Origin: Flavicella sp965243265
GTDB taxonomy: Bacteria; Bacteroidota; Bacteroidia; Flavobacteriales; Flavobacteriaceae
Direction: 5' to 3'
Assembly (NCBI GenBank): GCA_965243265.1
Contig: CBDEUL010000006.1
Span: forward strand, 310,001-374,000
Length of the DNA stretch: 64,000 nucleotides
In this document: positions 43,472-53,548 of the stretch, piece by piece
How the letters are laid out: each line of letters starts with the position of its first letter
Numbering within the stretch: the first letter of the stretch is position 1
Translations under genes and position numbers: made by a program
Notes under the pieces: generated by a model
Told to the model about the DNA's origin: nothing
The model's database searches: none
What the model saw: only the letters and a program-made list of their open reading frames with translations

Positions 43472-46400
43472 TTATCTCTTAAGAAACTTTAAGAATGCTT
43501 TTTTACCTTCTATATTTAAATGTAATACGTACATTCCATTTGGAAGCTCTTCAATAGAAATACCTTCATTCTTCCAAGCAGTTTGTTTTACCAATCTACC
43601 TGTCATATCGTAGATAGTCATTTCCGTTCCTTCTTTTAAATTTGTTACATATAAAATTCCAGATCTAGATGGTACAACTACCTCATAACCCTCTACAGAA
43701 AGGTCACTTGAAACTACCACAATAATCTGATCTGAATGTTCAAACCCATGCGCATCTTCAACTGTTAAAGTAACTACATACTCTCCAACAGGGAAATCTA
43801 TTGTTTGAATTGCTCCATCATAAACTCCTAATTCTGGAATATCCCATGTATAACTAACAATATCATCATTGGCATCTGTACTTGAACTTGCATCTAACAC
43901 TACTTGCTCTGATCCTGAATCGTCTTCATCTTCTACAGTAACATCATCTCCTGCAACGGCTACCGGCGCCACAAAAACACTTGCTACAACCTCAACCATC
44001 ATAACATCTTCCGCTGTTCCTCCATTATCATCTGTTACTACTAAAGTAACTTCTGTTGTTCCTACTGGAAAGTCTACATCTACAGAAACTCCATTATAAG
44101 CTTCTTGACCAGGAATTTCCCAACGATATCCTACAATACTTCCATCAGAATCTGAACTTCCTGTACCATCCAATGTAAGTGTAACTACATCATCTGAAGA
44201 AACAGTTTGGTCTGCTCCTGCATTAGCTACTGGTAAAATGTTTGAAGGTGTTGAGTTAATAGTTACTGTAAAGTCTACTGATCCTTCATTACCATCTTCA
44301 TCCAATACTTCTAAAGTACATTGATACACTCCTACTGGTAAATCTAATGTATGTGTTGTTTCTGTTACTGTATAAACTCCTACTGATGGAATCGTCCATT
44401 TGTAAGCAGCTACCTCTACAGAACCTGCAACACTTGAACTAGCATCTAAAACAACAGCTTCTGAAAGATTTCCATCAGTATCTGTTAATTCATAATCAGA
44501 CTGTGTAACTGCTATCTCAATACTCCCTGGAATCTCTGTATTAGGCGTTGGATCATTTGATAAGTAAATATCATCTAAGTAGAATACTACTGATTCCCAA
44601 CCTCCTGCTGGCTCATCTTCTCTATAAAGTCTAAACCCTATATAATCTGAACTCCAAGTTTGATTTCTCAGATCAAACACCAATCCTTCCCAAGTGTTTA
44701 ACCCATTACTTACTGTATACGAAGTTGTTCCACTCTGACGAGTTTTGGCGATACTAGTTGTAGCAATATCTGCACGTACTTTACAATGTAAATAACGGAA
44801 GTTTGGACTAAAGCCTTCTTGATCAAAATTTATATCCATTCCTACGTTACGACTCGTTCTCCCCGCACTTGTACCTGGTATTGTAACTTTTAAAACTCTA
44901 TCACTTGGATTTAAGTTTTCAGTATCTGGATTGTCTACAACCTCTAATGCAGAACCTGTTACACTTGCCAAACCAAAAAGTTCAATTCCTGTATGAAGTC
45001 CATCTTCAAAATCATACAAACTAAGTCTTGTAGCTGGCACAGGGTCTTCTTCAACAGTTATAGTTACCTCATCAGCACTAACGGCCCCTTCATTATCAGT
45101 AACTTCTAGAGTAACTATTGTTTCTCCTAAAGTAAAGTTGAACGCCACCTCTGATCCTTCTTTTGGTGCATAACCTGGTATAGACCATTTGTAATTTACA
45201 ATACTTCCATCTACATCTGAACTAAATCCTCCATTCAATGTAAACGTTTCGATTCCACTACCATCTAAATCTACAATATTCGCATCAACTCCTGCGTTTG
45301 CAATTGGTGCATTGTTAGAAACAGGCTGTCTGTAAATCTCAAATTCTTCTAAATCAAAAGGTCCATTTGTGTTATCACTGACACGGAATACTTGTAATCT
45401 TACATATCTAGTAACTACTCCAGAAACATCAATCGTAGAAATTACTCCTGAATTAGAATGTACAGACTCCATCTCCGTCCAGTTAGTTCCATCATTAGAT
45501 CTATCTAACTGGAAATCCATTGCATACGAATTTCCCCATAATAATTTGATATCATTCAGGGTAAATAAAGCTCCTAAATCTACCACAACTGTATTTCCAC
45601 CTCCATCTAAGCTAGAGTAATTAGAATCCAATCCATCGTTGATCGCAGTATAAGAAGGTATTGTCTCTTTATACAATGCAATATTTTCAGAACCTGCAAC
45701 AACATCTATTGTAATTACATCTTGTGCCGTAGCACCATCTAAATCCGTTACTGTCAACGTAACCTCATGGCTTCCTAATGGTAACGTTATTTCTGGATTA
45801 ACTCCAGCATAATGTCCTCCTAATTCATCTTCCCATTCATATGTCAACTGTATTAAATCAGGATCTGAACTTCCACTTGCATCTAAAACTATAGAAGCAA
45901 AACCATCTTCATTCCCAAGAGCATCTTCATCGTACAAAATCACATCATTACCCGCATCGGCTATTGGAGCCACATTTGGAAGAGGTGCTCCTTGCCCTGT
46001 TATCTCATAAATTCTATAGGTCTTATTTACCTCTCCATTATTACTATTTATCGTTCCTTCTGGAAACTCCAGTCCTTCAAAACGTACGTATTTCCCTTGA
46101 ATAGCTGGAGAAAATGTAAATTCCTCATATTGAGATACTGCAACACTGCTAGAATACGAAGCTATTTCTGTCCAATTTTCTTCATCGTTAGAAATGTACA
46201 GTTTAAATTCATAAGGTCTATTTCTTTCTACACGACCAAAATTAATTTCAATAGACTCTATTTCATGTTTTCTACCCAGTTCTATAATAAAATTCTGGCT
46301 ATCCACATCAATCAGTGGATCTATTGATTTCTTACTTCTCCACTCAATATCATGATCTCCATCAACCGCATTCAATGCAAAATAATTCTGATTAAATTCA

Positions 46401-49400
46401 GTGTCTGCTTTTACAGGTTTTAAATAAAATATTCCTGGGTTTGCTATAACATTAACTATTACTGTAGCTTCAGCTTCATTAGCATCTGTATCGGTTACTG
46501 TTAAAGTAGCTATATGATTTCCTACTGATACATTTACTAATGGCGTCGCCTCTGTATGTTCTTGACCATCAATTTCCCAATGATATGCTACGATATCTCC
46601 TCCTAAATCATAACTTAAAGAACCATCTAATTGAATCGTTTCAAATCCATTTCCATCCAAGTCATAAACTTCAACAGGATTCCCTGCATTTACTGTTGGG
46701 GGGGCTCCTGGTAATACAGTCTCCGTATCTATCTGAAGTGTTACAGTACCTGTAGAACCTCCCAATGTATATACAAAACTATCTGTACCTTCATGGCCAC
46801 TTCCTGTTTGTGTATAAGTCAACCTTGTATCTTCATATACAACATTTCCAAAAGAAGGTGCCGATGAAGCCGAAACAGTTCCATCAAAATCTAAAGAAAT
46901 AGACTCCCCTTCCAATAAGGTAATTGTGTAATCTGGTGCTTCTTCCCTAATCTCAACAGAAACAGTTGCCGTATTAGAAACTTTTCCTACATAATCTGTA
47001 ATTGCATAGGTAAAAGTATCGACTCCTGAAGTACCTTCATCTGGCACATAGCTTAAAGTAGTTTCATCTGAATTGATCGATACTGTTCCGTTAGTAGGAG
47101 TACCTACTATTGTAATTTCATATCCGTTTAACTCATTGTCACTTGTATCATTAAATAAGATAGGCATTTTTACAGGTTGATTAAAGTCACCTATATAAGA
47201 ATCATCATTTGCTATAGGAGCGGGTACAGAAGCAACTACCTTTAACTCAAAGGTCGTCTCTCCATGTGTATCTGTTTCTAAAATAATGTCTGTTTTCCCT
47301 TCTGAAATAGGAGTAATGGTTGCAATACTACCATCTCCATTCAGTACAATAGTTGCAATCGGTTCTCTTGAACTATCCGCAACAACCATTATAGGTGTCT
47401 CATTATCTTGTACCCTCATAAAGATATCTTCTGAATTCAATGACAAAGGTCCTTGATCCAATCCTATTTGCATATTCTCTGGACGATTGACCACGATATC
47501 ACGAATAGGTTCCTCCTCCACGTTTTGAACATGTTCTACTGGTCCTAAAACAGCATTCTTATAGGTAACATCTGGAAGGTACGGTTCAAAAACCTCTTCT
47601 GGATTGTACATCTCCGATGCATAAACAGATGTTAATTGTCCTGACAAGCTTCGCTCCCTATTGGTAACATCTCCTAAGGTAATTTTGTTTATTGGCGGAA
47701 TACTATCTGGGTGTTGCTCATTTTGTAAATATACTTTATAGAGTTGACCATTATGCATCACTACTATATCAGATACCTTTCCTGTATTATTATCATCACC
47801 TGCTTCTTCAAAATCTTCCTTAATTACCTCTCCTGCTACAATATCATTGATTGCATAATAGTCAATTTGCACACCGTTAAAACCTGGTAATTTGGCTTTT
47901 ACATTTTCTAAAGCTTCTTCAGAAAGATTCCCGAAAGTATTATTGATATAATACTTTAACTCATTTCTATCATGCCTAAAATCTAAGTAAATGTTGTATA
48001 CATTGTTAAAATATCCGTCTTTTACAACCTGTGCATACTTTCTTTTTTCGTATTTAATTCCATGAATAAATCCTTCCATATGAGCTCGGATAAATTGCTG
48101 ACTTCGCCCATTATGATTCGCTAAATAAGCTGCAGTTCCTATAGGGTCATCTAAATCTCCAATCAACACCATATCAATATACTCTGTATGCTTCGTATAC
48201 TTACGGCGAATACCATGCTCTACCTGGAAACCTACAAAATTTTCAATTCTATGAAACCCTTTTGCATCATCAGATGCCTGAGAAACAAACGATTGCCCAT
48301 AAGCAAATGTTCCTCCATAAGCTACACTGTTTTGCATTAAAAGACCTGAACCTTCAATAAAATCTTCGTTAACAGTTGCTATTTCAGGATCTCTTGTTGG
48401 GTCTCTATCATAACCATCAATGGCTTGGTTCCAAAATTGAAAACCTGTTCCTCTAAATCCTGAAGCAACATTATCTTTCATAACGACCATATGAGAATGA
48501 ATCCAAAATCCATCTCCTGCAGATCCAAACTCATTGATATTTTCTTGCGCTGTGTAAGGTCCTTTTGTCGGTGCTGAGAATGTTGGATCCCCTGTAAAAT
48601 TCTCTTCTCCTGTTCCTAAAGTTCGTATAGCAACATTATTAATAAAGGTTCCTATCTCATTCCCTACCTCCGATATAAATGAAGCTCCGTTAACATTATA
48701 CGCCACGTTATTTTCTATATAGACAGCCCCTCTATGGTTTACATATCCCCAACCTGGTGAACCATCTATTGCACATCCTTTTACAACTCCAAACGAAGAA
48801 CCATCAGCTCCTGTTCTGTGGAAGTGACATGGATAACGTGCAATAGGGTTGTGTGCTACTGTTGTATATTCAAAATCAACATCTTCAGAAGGCCTAGGTC
48901 CAATAATAGCACCTTTGTTAATCATTTTTGCCAACTTATTGGTACGCCCTAACTCATAAAACCCAGCATAATGGATATCCACATCATTGGTATGCATAAA
49001 CATTACATGTCCTCTTGACTTTGGTTCTGTTCCATCCATCACATAACGATAATTACCTTCTTCTTGTGTTGTAATTATCGCATTTCTCGTTAAGTTAATC
49101 ACATGTAACTTTAATACCAAATTTTCTTTGGTGTGACGTGGTGTAACGTGATTATAATCTAATGGTTTTTTAAAGGACACAACGTTTCCTCCCAACCCTG
49201 TGATGATACGTGCTTCATCTTCTGTTGCAGATCTGGCAGTACCTGCCAATACAATCTTATCTCCTATTTTCCAATCTGTAGGTAACTCGTCTACTCGAAT
49301 AGAAGTAGCTCCCGACAAGGCTTCATCAAACGTAGCATACCCTGTACGTTTCATTCCATAAATTTCTACACTACCATGTGCTATAAATCCTAAACCTAAA

Positions 49401-50149
49401 TGGGATGGATCATAATCTGGATTGGTGATATCCGTATTCACAAAATCTCCTTGATCTTCTATAATTAATTTAGCTACAACTCCCTCAGGAATCGGATTAT
49501 TCTCTGTACCCATTTCAAACTCACTTCCACCCAAAGCAACCATCGTATCAACTTTTAACGATGAATTTCTTGTTCTTGAAAAATTAAGTTTCCCTTCTAA
49601 ACGTACAGTTTGCACAGCATTGTCAATATCTCTATTTACTTTTACTGTATGACCTGCTTCAATAAGTACTCTTGCACCTACTTCTGGCACAGAACCTGTA
49701 CTCCAGGTATCACCACTATTCCAGTTACCACTTTGTACCGATCTAACAGTAACATGATTATAACGAACCAAATCTAACATATCTCCCATCTCTGAAACCT
49801 TTGGGGCATAGGCATCATAATGCGACATCTCTGTTGGTAAATCTGGAACTGCTGTTGTATTCAACATATCCATTTCCATTTCCATATTTAAATAGCGGAA
49901 CTGGTTAACATTAGCTACTGGGTAGCTATAATTGCTCACTGAGCCATCAGAGTCTATAGACACATCATAATTTGCTCCATTCTCTGTGACAACAACTAAA
50001 TCTGTAACTCCTCCTTCACTTGTAAATATCAATACTCCATCGACTCTTAACTCTGGGGGAGTAATTGCATGGAGAATAAAACAACTAGAAAAAAAGAAAA
50101 ACAACAAAAGTGATTGTCGAAAACTAATATTTTTTTTTGTAGTACTCAT
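43472..50149 (-). CDS. Giant secreted CEMIP-like G8/beta-helix protein with PKD repeats and type IX sorting domain
   Basis: A 2225-residue exported protein. Signal peptide: residues 1-28. G8 domain: about 135-290 (SGNWNSGDTWSTGSVPEVG). Right-handed beta-helix: about 380-720, with RYPCHFHRTGAD, AVYIENNVAYNVNGASF and GDGFWIHSHMVVMKDN, the pattern of CEMIP/TMEM2 proteins, some of which cut hyaluronan. Cadherin-like domain: 975-1068. PKD domains: about 1150-1236, 1392-1485, 1612-1700, 1873-1965, 1972-2057 and 2060-2148. Discoidin-like sugar-binding domains: 1240-1385 and 1487-1607. A jelly-roll domain: 1707-1865. Type A type IX sorting domain: 2155-2225. Expected on the cell surface or released. 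The ligand is probably a polysaccharide, which one is unknown. It has its own promoter and terminator. Confidence 0.88.
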   Translation of the reverse strand: MSTTKKNISFRQSLLLFFFFSSCFILHAITPPELRVDGVLIFTSEGGVTDLVVVTENGANYDVSIDSDGSVSNYSYPVANVNQFRYLNMEMEMDMLNTTAVPDLPTEMSHYDAYAPKVSEMGDMLDLVRYNHVTVRSVQSGNWNSGDTWSTGSVPEVGARVLIEAGHTVKVNRDIDNAVQTVRLEGKLNFSRTRNSSLKVDTMVALGGSEFEMGTENNPIPEGVVAKLIIEDQGDFVNTDITNPDYDPSHLGLGFIAHGSVEIYGMKRTGYATFDEALSGATSIRVDELPTDWKIGDKIVLAGTARSATEDEARIITGLGGNVVSFKKPLDYNHVTPRHTKENLVLKLHVINLTRNAIITTQEEGNYRYVMDGTEPKSRGHVMFMHTNDVDIHYAGFYELGRTNKLAKMINKGAIIGPRPSEDVDFEYTTVAHNPIARYPCHFHRTGADGSSFGVVKGCAIDGSPGWGYVNHRGAVYIENNVAYNVNGASFISEVGNEIGTFINNVAIRTLGTGEENFTGDPTFSAPTKGPYTAQENINEFGSAGDGFWIHSHMVVMKDNVASGFRGTGFQFWNQAIDGYDRDPTRDPEIATVNEDFIEGSGLLMQNSVAYGGTFAYGQSFVSQASDDAKGFHRIENFVGFQVEHGIRRKYTKHTEYIDMVLIGDLDDPIGTAAYLANHNGRSQQFIRAHMEGFIHGIKYEKRKYAQVVKDGYFNNVYNIYLDFRHDRNELKYYINNTFGNLSEEALENVKAKLPGFNGVQIDYYAINDIVAGEVIKEDFEEAGDDNNTGKVSDIVVMHNGQLYKVYLQNEQHPDSIPPINKITLGDVTNRERSLSGQLTSVYASEMYNPEEVFEPYLPDVTYKNAVLGPVEHVQNVEEEPIRDIVVNRPENMQIGLDQGPLSLNSEDIFMRVQDNETPIMVVADSSREPIATIVLNGDGSIATITPISEGKTDIILETDTHGETTFELKVVASVPAPIANDDSYIGDFNQPVKMPILFNDTSDNELNGYEITIVGTPTNGTVSINSDETTLSYVPDEGTSGVDTFTYAITDYVGKVSNTATVSVEIREEAPDYTITLLEGESISLDFDGTVSASSAPSFGNVVYEDTRLTYTQTGSGHEGTDSFVYTLGGSTGTVTLQIDTETVLPGAPPTVNAGNPVEVYDLDGNGFETIQLDGSLSYDLGGDIVAYHWEIDGQEHTEATPLVNVSVGNHIATLTVTDTDANEAEATVIVNVIANPGIFYLKPVKADTEFNQNYFALNAVDGDHDIEWRSKKSIDPLIDVDSQNFIIELGRKHEIESIEINFGRVERNRPYEFKLYISNDEENWTEIASYSSSVAVSQYEEFTFSPAIQGKYVRFEGLEFPEGTINSNNGEVNKTYRIYEITGQGAPLPNVAPIADAGNDVILYDEDALGNEDGFASIVLDASGSSDPDLIQLTYEWEDELGGHYAGVNPEITLPLGSHEVTLTVTDLDGATAQDVITIDVVAGSENIALYKETIPSYTAINDGLDSNYSSLDGGGNTVVVDLGALFTLNDIKLLWGNSYAMDFQLDRSNDGTNWTEMESVHSNSGVISTIDVSGVVTRYVRLQVFRVSDNTNGPFDLEEFEIYRQPVSNNAPIANAGVDANIVDLDGSGIETFTLNGGFSSDVDGSIVNYKWSIPGYAPKEGSEVAFNFTLGETIVTLEVTDNEGAVSADEVTITVEEDPVPATRLSLYDFEDGLHTGIELFGLASVTGSALEVVDNPDTENLNPSDRVLKVTIPGTSAGRTSRNVGMDINFDQEGFSPNFRYLHCKVRADIATTSIAKTRQSGTTSYTVSNGLNTWEGLVFDLRNQTWSSDYIGFRLYREDEPAGGWESVVFYLDDIYLSNDPTPNTEIPGSIEIAVTQSDYELTDTDGNLSEAVVLDASSSVAGSVEVAAYKWTIPSVGVYTVTETTHTLDLPVGVYQCTLEVLDEDGNEGSVDFTVTINSTPSNILPVANAGADQTVSSDDVVTLTLDGTGSSDSDGSIVGYRWEIPGQEAYNGVSVDVDFPVGTTEVTLVVTDDNGGTAEDVMMVEVVASVFVAPVAVAGDDVTVEDEDDSGSEQVVLDASSSTDANDDIVSYTWDIPELGVYDGAIQTIDFPVGEYVVTLTVEDAHGFEHSDQIIVVVSSDLSVEGYEVVVPSRSGILYVTNLKEGTEMTIYDMTGRLVKQTAWKNEGISIEELPNGMYVLHLNIEGKKAFLKFLKR

Positions 50150-50186
50150 TTTGTGTGGTTAATTTTAAATGGTTAATTCTGAGTCC

Positions 50187-50217
50187 CAAATATAACTGTT
50201 AGCTTATCTCGAAACAA
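50187..50217 (-). promoter_or_regulatory. Promoter of the giant secreted protein gene
   Basis: On the minus strand TTG (50215-50217), a 20-base spacer and TATATTTG (50187-50194), a full consensus match. The start codon lies about 38 bases downstream. Confidence 0.75.
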
Positions 50218-50252
50218 AAATACACCTAATTCAAGACTACTTCATTTTGTTC

Positions 50253-50361
50253 AACTATACTTTATTAATACTTCTTTATTACCCTAAAAAAGAAATAACT
50301 ATACATCTAACACAAGACCAAACTACTCTACTTAACTATACTTCACTCATACTTCATTCTT
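50253..50361. repeat. Three copies of octamer AACTATAC, two within a 28-base imperfect repeat
   Basis: AACTATAC at 50253, 50297 and 50334. The first and third extend to 28-base copies (50253-50280 and 50334-50361) with 22 identical positions by my count. They lie 35-145 bases upstream of the minus-strand promoter at 50187-50217, where a regulator could bind. The spacer 50150-50576 holds no other feature I recognise. Confidence 0.5.
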
Positions 50362-50600
50362 ATACAAAGATACAAAAACGCCCTAACACACTTAAACAAA
50401 CAAACAAACAAACCTCACTTTATTAATTACTCCACACCACTCTCCTACTTCTTTACCACCTTATTACCATAATTTTCCTACCCCATATATTTCCACTCCC
50501 TATCCTTACAACCACAAAAAAGTAACAATTATAGATTACTTCCTTATAATATAAATTTATCCTACCTTAAAATAAGTTGACACAAACTCACTTTTATTTT

Positions 50601-50975
50601 ATGAACTTAACTAAACAGAGGAAAAATCGTACGCAACATGATTATAATCTAAGCTTTAATTAGCTGTTGTTTCTCAAATCTAAAAGGCAATTTTACCTAT
50701 AAACAGACTCAAAAACATTATGATATTCGAGAAAGAAGTACTGTTTTGGTTTCGTTACGAAAACATAACAACTTAGATTAAAACAAACCATCACATCATA
50801 TAAAATCTATTTCAAAAGAAACACCTACTTAAAAAACAAATGGTTAGAAAATCAAAAACTCACGAATTTAATTCTTAATAAAATAATTGACACCTCAGAG
50901 ACTCAACATAACACTTCGATTCGAAAAAAGTATTTATCTCAACAATCCAAGCCTTCCGAGAAAAACGACAAGTAA
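50601..50975 (+). pseudogene. IS3 orfA remnant (transposase helix-turn-helix protein)
   Basis: Broken reading frames recall an IS3 orfA. The start is MNLTKQRKNRTQHDYNLSF at 50601. In another frame AVVSQIEKGNFTYKQTQKHYDIRE leads into RSTVLVSLRKHNNLD and a stop (50779-50781). The tail DTSETQHNTSIRKKYLSQQS ends at 50975. At least two frameshifts and several stops are visible. The RKKH and STVL motifs are characteristic of the DNA-binding part. Confidence 0.75.
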
Positions 50976-51690
50976 ATTTATCACGTTGTTCTCGATTGTT
51001 TGAAATATCAAGACAAGGATTTTGTCAAAAAATTTAACGCATAGAATCTCGTAACCAAAAATCATCAAAAACAAAACCTTTAGATAGTGAATTTACGAAT
51101 GAAAACACCTCTAATAGAAACAGAGAAATTGTACTATTAATTAAAAAATGATTTTAAACTTTCAGGTATTAAAATAAGTAGAGATGCCCTGTTTAATTAT
51201 TTACGTTCTGAGTCTCTTTTAATCAAACCAAGAAAAAGCTACACTAAAACAAAGAACTCTAAACATTGGCTTAAAAAACACCCTAATTTAGTAAAGTCAC
51301 TTAATCCAACAGCTCCTGAACAGTGTTTTGTGAGCGATATAACCTATATCAAATCAAAAGAGAAAACACATTATTTCTCTTTAGTTACAGATATTTATCG
51401 TAAAAAAAATTATGGAATATCACCTAAGTAATGATATAAGTCCTGAAAATGTAGTAAAAACTCTAAAAATGGCGAATAAAAAAACAAAGTTACCCCAAAA
51501 ACCTAATACACCATTCTGATAGAGGTCTACGATATTGCTCTGCTATACATCAAAACAAACTAATTAAATATAACTCCATCCACAACCAATACACGTAACT
51601 ATCACACAACACTATAAATCAAACAGTTTACAAGACTCTATAACACGGATTCTCAATACATAATTGTAAAAACCACAAGAAATTAAAAAA
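50948..51690 (+). pseudogene. IS3 orfB remnant (DDE transposase)
   Basis: Segments in shifting frames match an IS3 orfB. They are QAFREKRQVNLSRCSRLFEI (50948 onward); SRDALFNYLRSESLLIKPRK then KTKNSKHWLKKHPNL; EQCFVSDITYIKSKEKTHYF with the first catalytic Asp in SDITY (51140-51430); then, past a frameshift at an eight-A run near 51405, LSNDISPENVVKTLKM; and HSDRGLRYCSAIHQNKLIKY with the second Asp. The part with the catalytic Glu is not found, so the 3' portion appears deleted. Confidence 0.8.
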
Positions 51691-51744
51691 ATCATTTAAG
51701 AAATCTATAAAAACTTAGACACTGTCCAAATTTTTATTCACAAC

Positions 51745-51775
51745 AAAAAACCAGAGACGATATCATCTCTGGTTT
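51745..51775 (-). terminator. Terminator of the acetylesterase gene
   Basis: AAACCAGAGA/TCTCTGGTTT, a 10-pair stem, followed on the minus strand by TTTTTT. It lies about 75 bases past the stop codon. Confidence 0.8.
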
Positions 51776-51850
51776 AATTAATAATTTACTATAACCGTCA
51801 AGCTATTTTAGGACGACTCAATTATATCCTTAAGAACATAAGGCTTTAAA

Positions 51851-53548
51851 CTACTGCATTTCTGGTCTGCTCCAATCTGTCGCTTCTGCTTTCGCTTTTC
51901 TGTCTTTTTTAGGCTTTTCTATCTTAAACTCCTCAACCCCTTCTTTAAACAAAGGCCAAGTATCTGTTCTAAATGGTGATGCTGGTAACCCTTCATTGTT
52001 ATACAACATATTTCGTTGTGATGGATTCATTCCCCATGCATAACGTACTGCTACTGGATCTTTTACTTTTTCTGAGCTTACAACTACTTTATCTCCTTCT
52101 ATTTTAGCTTCTGCCCAGTGCCATTTTTGATCTTTTCCTGCTACTGCAAAGGTATTCAATACTCCTTTTTTAGCTGACACCAATCCTGTTCCTACTCCTG
52201 TAAAGCTTAATTCTATTTTATCTCCTTTGATTTCTTGTGATTTATAATAAGGTCCATGTGCCACTAAAGAAGATCCGTATACATCATGCAATACATTAAA
52301 AGCGTGTCTCAATCCGATTGGTTGCTTATTCTTTGGATGCAAAGCAATTGGGTCTCCTGTATCTATTGATACTGCCATAGCTGTATTTGGGCACTCTTGA
52401 ATAAGTTCTCTCATCATATTTCTTGAAGTAACCCATGATGATTCTACTCCTTCTACTGGCTTTTCTTGAAGTGCTTTCCAACTTGGTAATTGTGTTACTG
52501 AGAAATAAAACTCATCTGATACGTTTCCATTTGATCTTTCTGAAAATTCTTTTCTATAGAAATTGATCATCGTTTTCAACTGAACTTTCAAATCTAAAGC
52601 TTGTTGTACTGATTTTGAGTTTCTTTCTCCTTGGTACCAGATCATCCCTTTTATTCCATATCCTAATACTGGGTGTGCCATTGCATTGTAAATATTTGAT
52701 GGGTATTGGTGTCCTAGGTTAGCTGGCTTAGTGATGATAGGCATGATTCTTTTCTTTACCTTGTTTTTCATAAGATCTCCTGCTGCCATTTTTTCCTTGT
52801 ACTCTTTAAGATCTGCTTCGTATTGTTTTAAAGCTGTTTCTCTCGTAATTCCTTTTTGAGAAGCTTGTCTTGCTGCTGAATCATCCAATTCTTTCTTTAA
52901 AGCAATACTTCTTGGAATGTCTTTTTGCACTTCCCATGGCATCCATCCTTCAATAGGGGTACCTGCAAAGGCTTGCACGATAATACCTACTGGAATTCCT
53001 AATTCTTTTTGTAGTCTTTCTGCAAAAAAGTAAGATACTGCTGATGTTTCTGCTACAGATTCTGCATTTGCCTCTTTCCATGATCCTGAAGGACAGTCAA
53101 ATCTTGGCTCGTACCAGTTTTGACGGTCTGATTTATAAATCCTTAAATTTGGGTTCTTTATTTTAGAAGCATATTCTTCTCCTCCGTAACAGTTTCCTAC
53201 AGCCCAACCCATATTAGATTGCCCCATACATAGCCAAACTTCTCCAAAAAGAACGTTTTTAATTTCTATTTCACTTGATCCTTTTATATGAATACTGTAA
53301 GGTCCGCCTGCATCTTTTGTTTTTAAAAATACTTTCCAGTGACCTTCTTTATTCGTTTCTACTCTTGACTCTGACCCCCAATCTCCTGTTACTGTTACTG
53401 ATTGAGATGGCTTATCCATTCCCCAAATAGCTACTTCTGTTTGTTGCTGCAAAATCATATTATCACCAAACAGGGTTGGCAAACTAGTCTGCGCTGAGAC
53501 TGAAAAATATTGCACAAAGGCAACTAACATTAAAACAACTTTTCTCAT
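51851..53548 (-). CDS. Secreted sialate O-acetylesterase family protein (SGNH type)
   Basis: Exported carbohydrate acetylesterase of the SASA type. Signal peptide: residues 1-19 (ending VSAQ). The N-terminal beta domain (LPTLFGDNMILQQQTEVAIWG, residues 23-43) is followed by the catalytic block with Ser111 in WLCMGQSNMGW and later GMIWYQGERNS near residue 300. The conserved His-containing end lies around AHGPYYKSQEI. The family removes acetyl groups from sialic acids or from plant and algal polysaccharides, so the substrate is open. The C-terminus is lysine-rich and lacks a type IX sorting domain. It is a single-gene unit near the giant secreted protein. Confidence 0.88.
   Translation of the reverse strand: MRKVVLMLVAFVQYFSVSAQTSLPTLFGDNMILQQQTEVAIWGMDKPSQSVTVTGDWGSESRVETNKEGHWKVFLKTKDAGGPYSIHIKGSSEIEIKNVLFGEVWLCMGQSNMGWAVGNCYGGEEYASKIKNPNLRIYKSDRQNWYEPRFDCPSGSWKEANAESVAETSAVSYFFAERLQKELGIPVGIIVQAFAGTPIEGWMPWEVQKDIPRSIALKKELDDSAARQASQKGITRETALKQYEADLKEYKEKMAAGDLMKNKVKKRIMPIITKPANLGHQYPSNIYNAMAHPVLGYGIKGMIWYQGERNSKSVQQALDLKVQLKTMINFYRKEFSERSNGNVSDEFYFSVTQLPSWKALQEKPVEGVESSWVTSRNMMRELIQECPNTAMAVSIDTGDPIALHPKNKQPIGLRHAFNVLHDVYGSSLVAHGPYYKSQEIKGDKIELSFTGVGTGLVSAKKGVLNTFAVAGKDQKWHWAEAKIEGDKVVVSSEKVKDPVAVRYAWGMNPSQRNMLYNNEGLPASPFRTDTWPLFKEGVEEFKIEKPKKDRKAKAEATDWSRPEMQ

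Larger units (their letters stand above)
50577..51728 (+). mobile_element. Decayed IS3-family insertion sequence
   Basis: The stretch has the size of an IS3 element (about 1.15 kb). The right end (51728 inward) reads TGGACAGTGTCTAAGTTTTT on the minus strand, a form common at IS3-type ends; the left end at 50577 begins TTGACA and matches it only partly. Inside lie remnants of orfA and orfB on the plus strand, with stops, frameshifts and an internal loss. It cannot encode an active transposase. It sits between two secreted-enzyme genes. Confidence 0.75.
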
